In this document: positions 24,114 to 35,075 of the stretch, one piece after another | Layout: the number at the start of each line of letters is the position of its first letter | Position numbering within the stretch: position 1 is the stretch's first letter | Assembly: GCA_963854835.1 (NCBI GenBank) | Contig: OY978525.1 | Location: forward strand, 90,670,307-90,734,306 | DNA length: 64,000 bases | Direction of reading: 5' to 3' | Origin: Megamerina dolium | Lineage: Eukaryota; Arthropoda; Insecta; Diptera; Megamerinidae | Translations under genes and position numbers: made by a program | The notes under the pieces: generated by a model | Seen by the model: the letters and a program-made list of their open reading frames with translations, nothing else | Database searches by the model: none | What the model was told of the DNA's origin: nothing

Positions 24114-26423
24114 CTGAAAACAAAAATAAGTTAATTTGATTTTTTTTCTCTATTACGATAATTTTTCGCAAAACAAATATTGTCTTCTAAATGGTTTTTT
24201 TATTTTAAGTAATACATATAATTAATCTCGTCAAGCTTTATTAAAAATCAAGTGCTTTTTCATCAATGCCATTTTAGTTGATTATACTAAGTAGTATATA
24301 ATGTGTATGTAGGTACAATGGCATGAGATTTATTATGACATAAATTTGTAATAATTAGCTATTTTCTTATCTAATCGCTGAATGGGTGAAATGGTGACTT
24401 TATAAAATTGTTGTCCAAGCACGCGTTTGAGAAATTTGTTAACAAGTGCACATGTTTATATTGTACTACATACAATATTTGATATCATCAGCGATTTATT
24501 TGACGTATTAAATGGCGGCGGCACAGTCTTTGATATTTTGAAAAAAGATTTTATTATCCTATGTAAACAATACACATGGGAATATACATAGTTCGATTAG
24601 AAATAAATTTTAAGTATATTGCAGTTTCTTTTAAAGAATACATTCTAGATATATTTAGGAAATACAATAAAATTATATTGTTAGAAAATAAAACAAACTC
24701 TTAACAGAACAGTGATCATTATTGGGAAATAATTTTATGTGCAATAACGACACAAGAAAGAGTGAAGTTCAGTCAAATATCTAAAAAATTTGAAAAATCC
24801 GCAATGCCAAATTTCTAATATATGTATAGTAATTTTATGTTATTTATATAGACAAATATTCATATTAATTTCAACATCAACTGGTTTGACAATTTTCTCA
24901 CTAGTAGAATTATAAATGTTAAAGTTCGATGTTCAAGCACTTAAATCTATTCTAATTCCAATTCATATTCTAATCTAAAAAATATTTTAAAAAACTCGCG
25001 ATATTTTTTTTAGTATTTTGTATTTTTCCATATACTGATATTATTTTAATAAAGAAGTGTTATAAGAAGGACCATTGGCAGAAAAAATTGTCAATCCTTA
25101 TTTGTGATTTGATTCGCGAGAAAACGTTCTGAAAGTAAATATATTCTTTGATATATTTTTTTTCCGAATATATTATATTTCAGACATCTAGATTGTGATG
25201 TCCACACGTATAATCCATGTGAAAATATGCGCCATGTGAAGTTGCTGAACATATTTGAACATAATTAAATGGCTAAAATTATAAAAGTAAAAAATTGAAG
25301 AGTAAAATTTTGAAAAACACTAAGAAAATATTAAATTAATCAACAAAAATTTTTAGATTTATATATTTTAATAATTTAGTTATATATATTTTTATAATGA
25401 ATATTAATTTTAAATAGTATGCAGTTTTACATGTTTCTTTAAGAATGGTAGCACATGAGTTTCAAAGCTGACTGTGCTAAATTATTTATTTTAAATTATT
25501 TATTTACTTCATTTAGCATAAAAATCCATCAAACGAAAGTATACATACACCCATTTTATAGAAGATATCCAATAATTAATTTTGCTGCTCCTTGTGATTT
25601 TATATTTGGTTGAATTTATGATTTAAAAAAAAAATGTATTTAAATTGTAAATTTGTGATTTTCTTTTTATACGATTTTTAAATATTTTCACAATCACTCT
25701 GCGCTTCGTATACGAGTACACTAGTTGAATTCAAATACTTGCTTATATTTTATCTAATATCCTTGCAGCTGGCTCATAAATGTTTGTTGCTGCTTATCGA
25801 TACGATACGATCCAAATTGTGCACACCGTTATAGCACTGCCAATAAATAGACTTAACACCTTGAACGCGTTACGGCTAATATCCATTAAATGTATGATTT
25901 TACACGTTTTATTTGTTCTTTAATAAAATTGAAAAGAAGTTCAAATTATCAATACTAGTTAAGGTATCTTAAATGTAGATAAACAAACAAACGAATGGAC
26001 AACCGAATAGCGAAATGTTATTTGTCAATAGTTTTTGTTCTTGTAGTCTAGTACATATAATGAAATTATATGATATCACATAAATTGTTATAATATAGGT
26101 ATTAAGTCCTCTATATGTGAGTATATTATTATTTATATTGCTATATGATATTAAACAATTTTATCTTTGTTGTAAACATTTTATGCTATTTTTACACCCA
26201 TGGCTCTGTGTACACAAAATCCGTGTGTGGCGTTAAAGTTTTACAGTAATTGGTTTAGGGTTGATTATAAACATATACATTTTTTTTATAATTATTATTA
26301 TTATTATTATTGTTTTTATATTTGTAAATATATTTATATATTGTTTTATATTAAGTTTTTGCATAATTTTGCAGCATTAAAGAGTAATAAAGTAATTTTT
26401 GCAATGCACGAGCATTATTGGTC

Positions 26424-26599
26424 GATTATCGATAGCAACCCAACTTCGATTGCGTTGCCAGCTGATAACCACAAATGTGCAGTTCCAAATATAAGCACTC
26501 TGTAGCAACTGAAATTGGCGATTTTAGTTGCTAGTCGCCATCACTAATATCATTTTGACAACTGGCAACGCAATCGAAGTTTGGTTGCTATCGATAATC
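26424..26599. repeat. Structured inverted repeat with two TATCGATA sites
   Basis: Arms at 26424-26461 and 26562-26599 are 38 bp each and match at 37 positions when inverted; the loop is 100 bp. Looser pairing extends outward to about 26413 and 26610. Each arm contains TATCGATA (26427-26434 and 26589-26596), the DRE/BEAF-type word of flies, and GGCAACGCAATCG or its complement. The loop itself contains a nested TAGCAACT / AGTTGCTA pair. It could be a MITE, a hairpin transcript or a boundary element. Confidence 0.75.
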
Positions 26600-28030
26600 T
26601 ACCTATTATTCATTTCTTCTTGTTTTATCTGCGTAATTCTTTAATATTAATTTGATCTCTTGGAAAGAAGTTAGCGTATATCGCTCTTTATTATTTTTTT
26701 AAACTTTTGTTCTATTTATTACTGTACTACACATTCCAATTTAATATTAATTTGTTCTTCACAACAGACTTGTCAGACTTAACTCCACGATTCCCAGTAA
26801 TAGACTGTATTTGCTAATTTGTATCAGTATGTGACAAGAGCAACATAATGGGGTTCCATCGAATCAAATGTCATTTTGCGAATTTGTTGCACATGTTGTT
26901 GTTGTGTGGCGTTTCTTCTTTGTCTTTTATTTATATTTTTCCATTTAAAATTTCTTTTGTTGCATTTTTTAATTAATTTTCACTTGTCGTTACTATTGTT
27001 GTTGCTGTTTTTCATTTTCTTTGTTACCTAGATACAATATTTAATTTGAATATTATACATACACGTTTTGTTCTGCTTGATTTGTAACTATTATTTGTTA
27101 TTTAAATGTTTACGATTTTTCCTATGTAGTACGGGCCTACATAAATACATTAGTTTATAGAAATGTAAATTCACATAGAAATAATGGTTCTGCTTGAATG
27201 AAAGCACTTTATTACTGCACATATTGTACATTAAGATGACTCATGAGAAACACATAATAATGTATGTCATTGGATACCCCACCAAACACAAAACCTTGGT
27301 TTATTCTATGACGATTTCAAACATATTTCGTGATCTGGACTATATTCAAAAGTTCTTTATCAGACGCATATTTGATGAAAATTTTTTTCGTTTTTTCTTC
27401 TTTCTTGTCTTTGTTTGTGCAAAAACAAATAATTGGTACTAGAAGGCATGCATTTTAACCGGGTTTTTCTTCCGTTGTAAGGCGTATTAAGGGTTTATAG
27501 TATTAGAAGCTGTCTACACGTGTATATAGTATTAACCGATTCCAGAGCATAGAGTTATTAAAACATTATTCTTTTTGACAAATTATTGTCGACAACAGTT
27601 CTACACCTTAAAAAAACATATTTTCGTCTTTCTGGATAAAATTATATCGAATTGCCGGTATTGTTTGGTGTAATAGTTTAAAAAGGAGATCAAATCAAAA
27701 GAAAGAGAAGAAAAAACATGATCTCATTATCTTAAATTTAGAATCGATTTATTTGATATACATATTTACCATGTAAAAATCTGTCTAGAGCTGACTATGA
27801 CTATGTGTTTGCGTAATTGAGCAGAAGAACTTAAGAATTTTTCACTTCAAAATTGTATTTTTAAAAAATGTGGGCTGATAGGTCAAGCATTGCGACCCAA
27901 AATATATTTTGTATTGAAGATGTGCTTTTAAATATTTAAAAGTATATGTATATTATGTATATTAGATAAATTAAGATGTCTCACAAAAAAAACTTTACTA
28001 TGTTTACCAGCAAAACATGAAATCTGGTTT

Positions 28031-28076
28031 ACTTTATGAAGTACATTAAATGTACTTTATGAAGTACATTAAATGT
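28031..28076. repeat. Tandem duplication of a 23-bp unit
   Basis: Two perfect adjacent copies of a 23-bp unit beginning ACTTTATGAAGTACATTAA. No wider array. Confidence 0.8.
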
Positions 28077-29870
28077 TTGTCGTTCGTAAACTAAACTGTG
28101 ACTAAAAACTGCAACCGTTTTTATTGTATGTACTTATATTTATGTGAAATGAAATTAATCGAAAAAATTGTCATTAGTATCAGTACAATGGTGGAATTAA
28201 AAGGTTGTTTACTTTTAAAAGTGTCTTTTTCATTGTTTTTTGCTCATTATGTACTATTTATATTTTCTTGGTTTTCCATACTGCCAGTTTTCTTCATTTG
28301 TCATTCACCAAATAAATAGTTTATCTAATAATGTCTTGTTGTCGAAGTGCTCACACCTTATAGGCATAAGTAATATCTATTTTGAATAAATTCATTAAGC
28401 ATTTAAGTATAGCGTGATAAATCCATTGCCACTCTTTGAACATTTGTAGCAATGTGGTTCGGCTTTATAGTTTTTTGTTGTATTTAAATGCTTCCAGATA
28501 TTATTTAGAATTTAATTGCTCGTATATTACAGAAAACATAATCATCACGAGATTCGACGACTGAAGGTCAATTGCCTTTCATCAATCCAATCGATTACAC
28601 TGATCATCATCAGTGAAATGCTTAAATTGGAAAGAAAATATAAATTATAATTGTCCAATTGTATTACAAGTAAAATGTAAAATAATATAATATGATTTTA
28701 ACAATTTTTTTTGCTGTTGTAGATATTTTCTTTGTATTTAGTGAACCGTATTAAAATTTTATGGGTAACACTCTTTAGAAAATGTTACCTATAGTGAACT
28801 TTGAAAATATCGACACAATAGATTTTATTTACTTATCTACTGTAAGAAATTTATTTATTATTTAGTGTTGTATTTCTTGAAGCACTTTTATTTAAGCATG
28901 AAATTACGTATAAAATGATGTTTCATGCAATACAAAACAAACTTGATAAGCCTATGTGCTTAAGCACTATAAATTAATTGAAGCAATTTATTTATATCCA
29001 GTGAAAAGGGTTTGCAAAGAAAAAATAAAACAATAAATAAATGAATTATCACGTCACTGTATGCAATGTACGTCATTACTTTATTATCAGATAATAGATA
29101 GAGAAGTTAACTACTGCTATGACTCGATATAATTAAACTTTAATAGGATTAAATTACATATATGTATAGAGTTCAATGGTAGGAAGGTTTGCGGCAGAAT
29201 TTTATATATTGACTAATTGGATTCTAAGAAAATAAAAGTATATCACGTATATATATAAGAATAAATAAATTCAAGTAATTAAATTGATTAAGTGCACGCT
29301 TGAAAGAATTTTGTGCTACATATTGTACATATGTGCAAGTATATTAGAGTTACCCTTGAAGAAACAAAAGATTTTTAGGAAATTTTGATACGAATCACCT
29401 CAAATTTTGTTTAACGTGGTACATGGTACATACATTCTCTTTAGCGTTGCATTAATTTATTAAATAAACTTATAAACTTATGAAAAGTTAAGGTGGATTG
29501 AAATACATCTTTTTTGAAAATGATTTGTGAATACTTGTAAGAATTTGCCGTTTTAGTTCAAAAATAAGTGCACAAAAATATCTTACGTTAAGGTGTGCTA
29601 CAATGTTACTAAGTTTAGAAGAGTCGTAACAAATCACACTATTTACATAAATAAATCAAAACAAACATTAACAATTCTTTATTTTAGTTAATGTGAAACC
29701 CTTTATTAAAAAATTAACTCTAAACAGTATAAAATTTATATTCTAAAATTATTCTAGTCTTTATGGATGTACGTACTTATACGAAGAAGTCTGACAGCAG
29801 TATAAGATTTAACTTATTTTGTAAAATTAGATTACACTGGGGCACCTCAAAATGTCTTCAGAAGAAGATA

Positions 29871-31132
29871 CGAGGGCGGATTAATAATGAAGCTATCTAA
29901 GTTGGAAAAAACATTTTTTTTTTTAAAACTATTTATTTCTCAACATAGTCTCCTTTTACTTCGACGCACTTAGTAAGACGATATTCCAACTTTTTTATAT
30001 CATCTGAATAATACGATTTCGGGATCCCCTCAAAATACGCGTTAGTTTCGGTAATCACTTCTTCGTTTGAGCTGAATCTTTTTCCCGCGAGCCATTTTTT
30101 CAAGTTTGGAAACAGGAAAAAGTCACTAGGAGCTAAAGGTGGATGATCAACCAATTCGAAGTGTATTTCACGTAATTTTAGCATCGTATCTAATACTGTG
30201 TGAACCGGTGCGTTGTCTTGAAGAAAGAGCAATTTTTCTTTAAATGTGGTCGTTTTTTCTTGATTGCATCATTCAATTGATCATATAATGCACGATAATA
30301 CTTTCCTGTGATTGTGGATCCTTTTTCAAGATAATCGATAAGCAATATTCCGAGTGCATCCCAAAATACAGTGGCCATAACCTTGCCAGCCGATTTCACT
30401 GACTTCGCCTTCTTCGGAGCACTTCCACCAGCTTCCACCCATTGTTTCGATTGATTTTTGGTTTCAGGTGTGTAGTGGTGGACGCACGTTTCATCAACAG
30501 TTATTAATTGACGCCAAAATCAACAGGATTACGCTTTATCATGTCCAAACACCGCTGTGAAGTGGTCCTCGAACTCGTTTTTGTTCGACACTGACAAACG
30601 CGGCACCCATCTTACCGATAGCTTTTTCATATGCAAATGTTCATGCAAAATGTTGAACACACGTTCATATGAGATGTTTACCATTTCAGCAATCTCACGC
30701 AACTTGACTCGGCTATCATTCATAACGATATCGAGGATTTTCTTGATATTTTCTTCAGTAACCACCTCTTTTGGCCTTCCTGTTGATGGTAATGTTGCAG
30801 GGCTTGTTCGGCCGCGTTTAAATTCAGCAATCCAATATTTTACCATGTAATCTGACGGAGCAGACTTACCGTAATGTTTATCGAGCTTTTCTTTATTTCT
30901 TTCGCCGTTTTCCCTTGCAAATAATAGAGTTTAATCACTGCACGAAATTCGCTTTTTTCCATTTTTCAAGAAACACAAAAGTTGGTTACTTCAAACGACT
31001 ACAACAACTAATCGATGAATTTGGGTGAAATTTTAACAGCTGACGTTTGACGGATCGCGATTTAAAAAAAAAGTTTTTGTGTTTGTGCTGCCTTTTTCGT
31101 ACTTAGGTAGCTTCTTTATCAATACGCCCTCG
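29871..31132 (-). pseudogene. Near full-length dead mariner transposon (SETMAR-like)
   Basis: Imperfect terminal inverted repeats: CGAGGGCGGATTAATAATG at the left and, inverted, CGAGGGCGTATTGATAAAG at the right, both continuing into GAAGCTA(T/C)CTAAGT and flanked by TA. The minus strand encodes a mariner transposase in pieces: MVKYWIAEFKRG and VRWVPRLSVSN in the N-terminal HTH half, a stop/frameshift region around 30470-30540, then APKKAKSVKSAGKVMATVFW, FLQDNAPVHT and HPPLAPSDFFLFPNL. The usual YSPD between HPP and LAPSD is missing, so the second-to-third aspartate spacing falls from 34 to 30. About 1.26 kb, typical of mariner; inactive. Confidence 0.9.
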
Positions 31133-31449
31133 TATTATAAAAAAATAATCTTCATACAAAATCACTCCACCTTAATAAGTATACTGCAAAGTTATCGTAT
31201 AAGGAGCCGCTAAGTCTTTACTTTGACGAAATACAGTTCTTAGAATATCAATTTCGTTAAACTGCGCCACTATTCTCGCTTTGGACAAGATTAGAAGGTT
31301 TATAAATGCGAGGAAATTTATATAAGTAGTTTGTGATATTATTTCTGAGGATGTTACTCACCATCCAACGAGCTCGTATATAGCACGTGTAGCGCCTATT
31401 TGATATATTTTATATATTTATTGATTAACTGCATGGTCACTATTTTCAG

Positions 31450-31590
<141 letters not shown>

Positions 31591-31860
31591 TGTATTAATA
31601 ATAAAACAATTAAATTGAATTTTGGTACCTTCACATGGGTATGTATACGCGTGTAGTACTAATATACGTATACTACATGCTTATGCAAATAAATATGTTA
31701 ATGAAAGCAGAAGTTCTCTATTAATATGCAGTAAATGTTGCTTCATACCTAAAAAGCAAAATGATTAATTTGTTATGGTGTGATGCATACACATAAATAT
31801 ACATATACCATATATATACATATATATACATATATATACATATATATATGCATATATATA

Positions 31861-31922
<62 letters not shown>

Positions 31923-31950
31923 TATATATATGCATATACGAGTATATATA

Positions 31951-33230
31951 CAAGGTGTGACAATTATGTATTACGACTGCCTCTAGAAAACACAATTAAA
32001 ACACGATATCTGCTAATTTTTCGGTATATTTATTCGAAATATTCTCCTTCTGATTCAATACACTTGTTACATCGATTTAAACGCGTGTTCCAGCTCATTT
32101 TTCGGAATTGCCTCCAGTGCCCTCGTCGAAGCCCGTTGTATGGTCTGAAAAAGCATTTCAATTCCAATTTTGGGAACAAAAAGAAGTCACACGGTGCCAA
32201 ATCAGGTGAATACGGCGGGTGATTCAACACCCAGACCTGATTCCGAGCCAAAAATTGACGAACAATGAATGCTGTGTGACTCGGTGCATTATCGTGCAAC
32301 AGAGACCAAGTTCTTGGATCGCGGTATTCTGGTCGAACACGACGGATTCTGGACATCAAACGCTTTAAAACTTCGAGGTAACATGCGGAAGTAACTGTTT
32401 GACCAGTTGGGACAAATTCTTTGTGGATAATTCCTTTGCTATCGGAGAATGTGATGAGCATTGCTTTGAGCTTTGATGGAACTTTTCGTGTTTTTTTGGC
32501 TTGTGGTGAGTTTTTTGATTTCCATTCCGCACTTTGATGCTTGGTTTCTGGATCTTATTGGAGACACCATGTTTCATTACCCGTAACAATTGTTTTCAGG
32601 AAGTTTAGATCATTTTCTGCAGCTGCAACCATGTCTCTAGAATGACTGACTGTCATTAATTCTTGGTCCTCGGTCAATGTGTGTGGAGCAAATCTAGCGC
32701 AGACCTTTGTTTTGCCCAAATCCTCGTGAAGAATGAGTCGGATGGTTTCTCTGTTGATGTTTAAGGCCTCTTCCATCATTTTCACTGAAGCATTGCGGTC
32801 TTCTGTAATAAAATCACGAACTTTCTGGATCGCTTCCGGCGTCCGCACTGAAATTGGCCTTCCTTCTTTTATTTCATCTTCCAGCGACTCTCCGCCATCC
32901 ACAAACCGTTTATGTCATATAAAAACATTTGATCTTGATAAAAAAGCATCGCTATACGCTTGCTGCATCATTCCGAATGTTTCTGATGCACTTTTACCAA
33001 TTTGATTTGGAATTTAATGACCGCTCTTTGCTCCATGTTAAAATTTCAACATCAAACGAACACGTGTTTTGTAAAATGAATGTCAATAAACATTAAATGT
33101 CAAGCAAATGCCATGAAATGACAGTTAGTAGAGGAAGGTTGAAGCTTCAAAACGCATATGCTCACACATAGATGACGTGCTTGGTTGCTGAGATATGGTT
33201 CGAGTGTTAATACATAATTGTCGCACCTTG
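31951..33230 (-). pseudogene. Full-length dead mariner (DD34D type), left palindrome copy
   Basis: Terminal inverted repeats start CAAGGTGTGACAATTATG, with TA on both sides inside TA-rich DNA. The minus strand encodes MEQRAVIKFQIKL at the N-terminus, frame disruption, then GGESLEDEIKEGRPISVRTP, IVTGNETWC, a stop, FSDSKGIIHKEFV and LLHDNAPSHTAF...YSPDLAPCDFFLFPKL. The spacing from HDN to APCD is 34 residues, as in classical mariners. The first catalytic aspartate, normally in TGDETW, is N (TGNETW). Stops and frameshifts also disrupt it. Confidence 0.92.
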
Positions 33231-33266
33231 TATATATATATCTATATATTAATATATATATTTATT

Positions 33267-33354
<88 letters not shown>

Positions 33355-33362
33355 AATATATA

Positions 33363-33436
<74 letters not shown>
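33231..33436. repeat. (TA)n-rich centre of the palindrome
   Basis: TA dinucleotides with TATTTATTTATATAC and ATATTAATATA interruptions. It separates the two inverted mariner copies, which abut it directly by their terminal repeats. Confidence 0.9.
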
Positions 33437-33438
<2 letters not shown>

Positions 33439-34708
33439 AGGTGTGACAATTATGTATTAACACTCGAACCATATCTCAGCAACCAAGCACGTCATCTATG
33501 TGTGAGCATATGCGTTTTGAAGCTTCAACCTTCCTCTACTAACTGTCATTTCATGTCATTTGCTTGACATTTAATGTTTATTGACATTCATTTTACAAAA
33601 CACGTGTTCGTTTGATGTTGAAATTTTAACATGGAGCAAAGAGCGGTCATTAAATTCCAAATCAAATTGGTAAAAGTGCATCAGAAACATTCGGAATGAT
33701 GCAGCAAGCGTATAGCGATGCTTTTTTATCAAGATCAAATGTTTTTATATGACATAAACGGTTTGTGGATGGCGGAGAGTCGCTGGAAGATGAAATAAAA
33801 GAAGGAAGGCCAATTTCAGTGCGGACGCCGGAAGCGATCCAGAAAGTTCGTGATTTTATTACAGAAGACCGCAATGCTTCAGTGAAAATGATGGAAGAGG
33901 CCTTAAACATCAACAGAGAAACCATCCGACTCATTCTTCATGAGGATTTGGGCAAAACAAAGGTCTGCGCTAGATTTGCTCCACACACATTGACCGAGGA
34001 CCAAGAATTAATGACAGTCAGCCATTCTAGAGACATGGTTGCAGCTGCAGAAAATGATCTAAACTTCCTGAAAACAATTGTTACGGGTAATGAAACATGG
34101 TGTCTCCAATAAGATCCAGAAACCAAGCATCAAAGTGCGGAATGGAAATCAAAAACTCACCACAAGCCAAATAAACACGAAAAGTTCCATCAAAGCTCAA
34201 AGCAATGCTCATCACATTCTCCGATAGCAAAGGAATTATCCACAAAGAATTTGTCCCAACTGGTCAAACAGTTACTTCCGCATGTTACCTCGAAGTTTTA
34301 AAGCGTTTGATGTTCAGAATCCGTCGTGTTCTACCAGAATACCGCGATCCAAGAACTTGGTCTCTGTTGCACGATAATGCACCGAGTCACACAGCATTCA
34401 TTGTTCGTCAATTTTTGGCTCGGAATCAGGTCTGGGTGTTGAATCACCCGCCGTATTCACCTGATTTGGCACCGTGTGACTTCTTTTTGTTCCCAAAATT
34501 GGAATTGAAATGCTTTTTCAGACCATACAACGGGCTTCGACGAGGGCACTGGAGGCAATTCCGAAAAATGAGCTGGAACACGCGTTTAAATCGATGTAAC
34601 AAGTGTATTGAATCAGGAGGAGAATATTTCGAATAAATATACCGAAAAATTAGCGTGTTTTAATTGTGTTTTCTAGAGGCAGTCGTAATACATAATTGTC
34701 ACACCTTG
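33437..34708 (+). pseudogene. Full-length dead mariner (DD34D type), right palindrome copy
   Basis: Inverted counterpart of the copy at 31951-33230, with the same terminal repeats and the same defects: frame break after MEQRAVIKFQIKL, TGNETW instead of TGDETW, and a stop right after TWCLQ. It carries a few private substitutions (for example MFRIRRVLPEY). The shared lesions show both descend from one already inactive copy. Confidence 0.92.
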
Positions 34709-34710
34709 TA

Positions 34711-34742
34711 TATACATATACTCGTATATGCATATATATATG

Positions 34743-34838
<96 letters not shown>

Positions 34839-34870
34839 TGTATATATATGTATATATATGGTATATGTAT
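34711..34870. repeat. (TA)n array, right palindrome arm
   Basis: TA dinucleotides interrupted by TGCATA and GTATAT, inverted counterpart of ~31800-31948 with different repeat numbers. Confidence 0.9.
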
Positions 34871-35075
34871 ATTTATGTGTATGCATCACACCATAACAAA
34901 TTAATCATTTTGCTTTTTAGGTATGAAGCAACATTTACTGCATATTAATAGAGAACTTCTGCTTTCATTAACATATTTATTTGCATAAGCATGTAGTATA
35001 CGTATATTAGTACTACACGCGTATACATACCCATGTGAAGGTACCAAAACTCAATTTAATTGTTTTATTATTATT

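Larger units (their letters stand above)
24114..29870. other. Long AT-rich region upstream of ERMP1-like B
   Basis: No coding region supported. It should contain the missing 5' exon and promoter of gene B. Minus-strand candidates for the start are ATG CTA AAT GAA at 25508-25519 before a GTAAAT donor (phase fits) and an ATG at 27770-27772 directly before GTAAAT. A DRE-like TATCGATA-type word lies near 25797. The 26.4-kb inverted repeat and a small tandem duplication at 28031 are listed separately. Confidence 0.4.
31597..35075. repeat. Imperfect palindrome, ~1.64-kb inverted arms
   Basis: Left arm ~31597-33230 and right arm ~33437-35075 are inverted copies around a ~200-bp TA-rich centre. Each arm consists of ~350 bp of outer flanking DNA (GGTACCTTCACATGGG... 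inverted at 35027-35047), a (TA)n/TGCATA block and one full mariner. The arms differ at scattered sites: for example the translated segments read RLMSRIRRVRPEY on the left and RLMFRIRRVLPEY on the right, and SEGEYFE versus SGGEYFE. The TA blocks differ in length. Confidence 0.9.
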
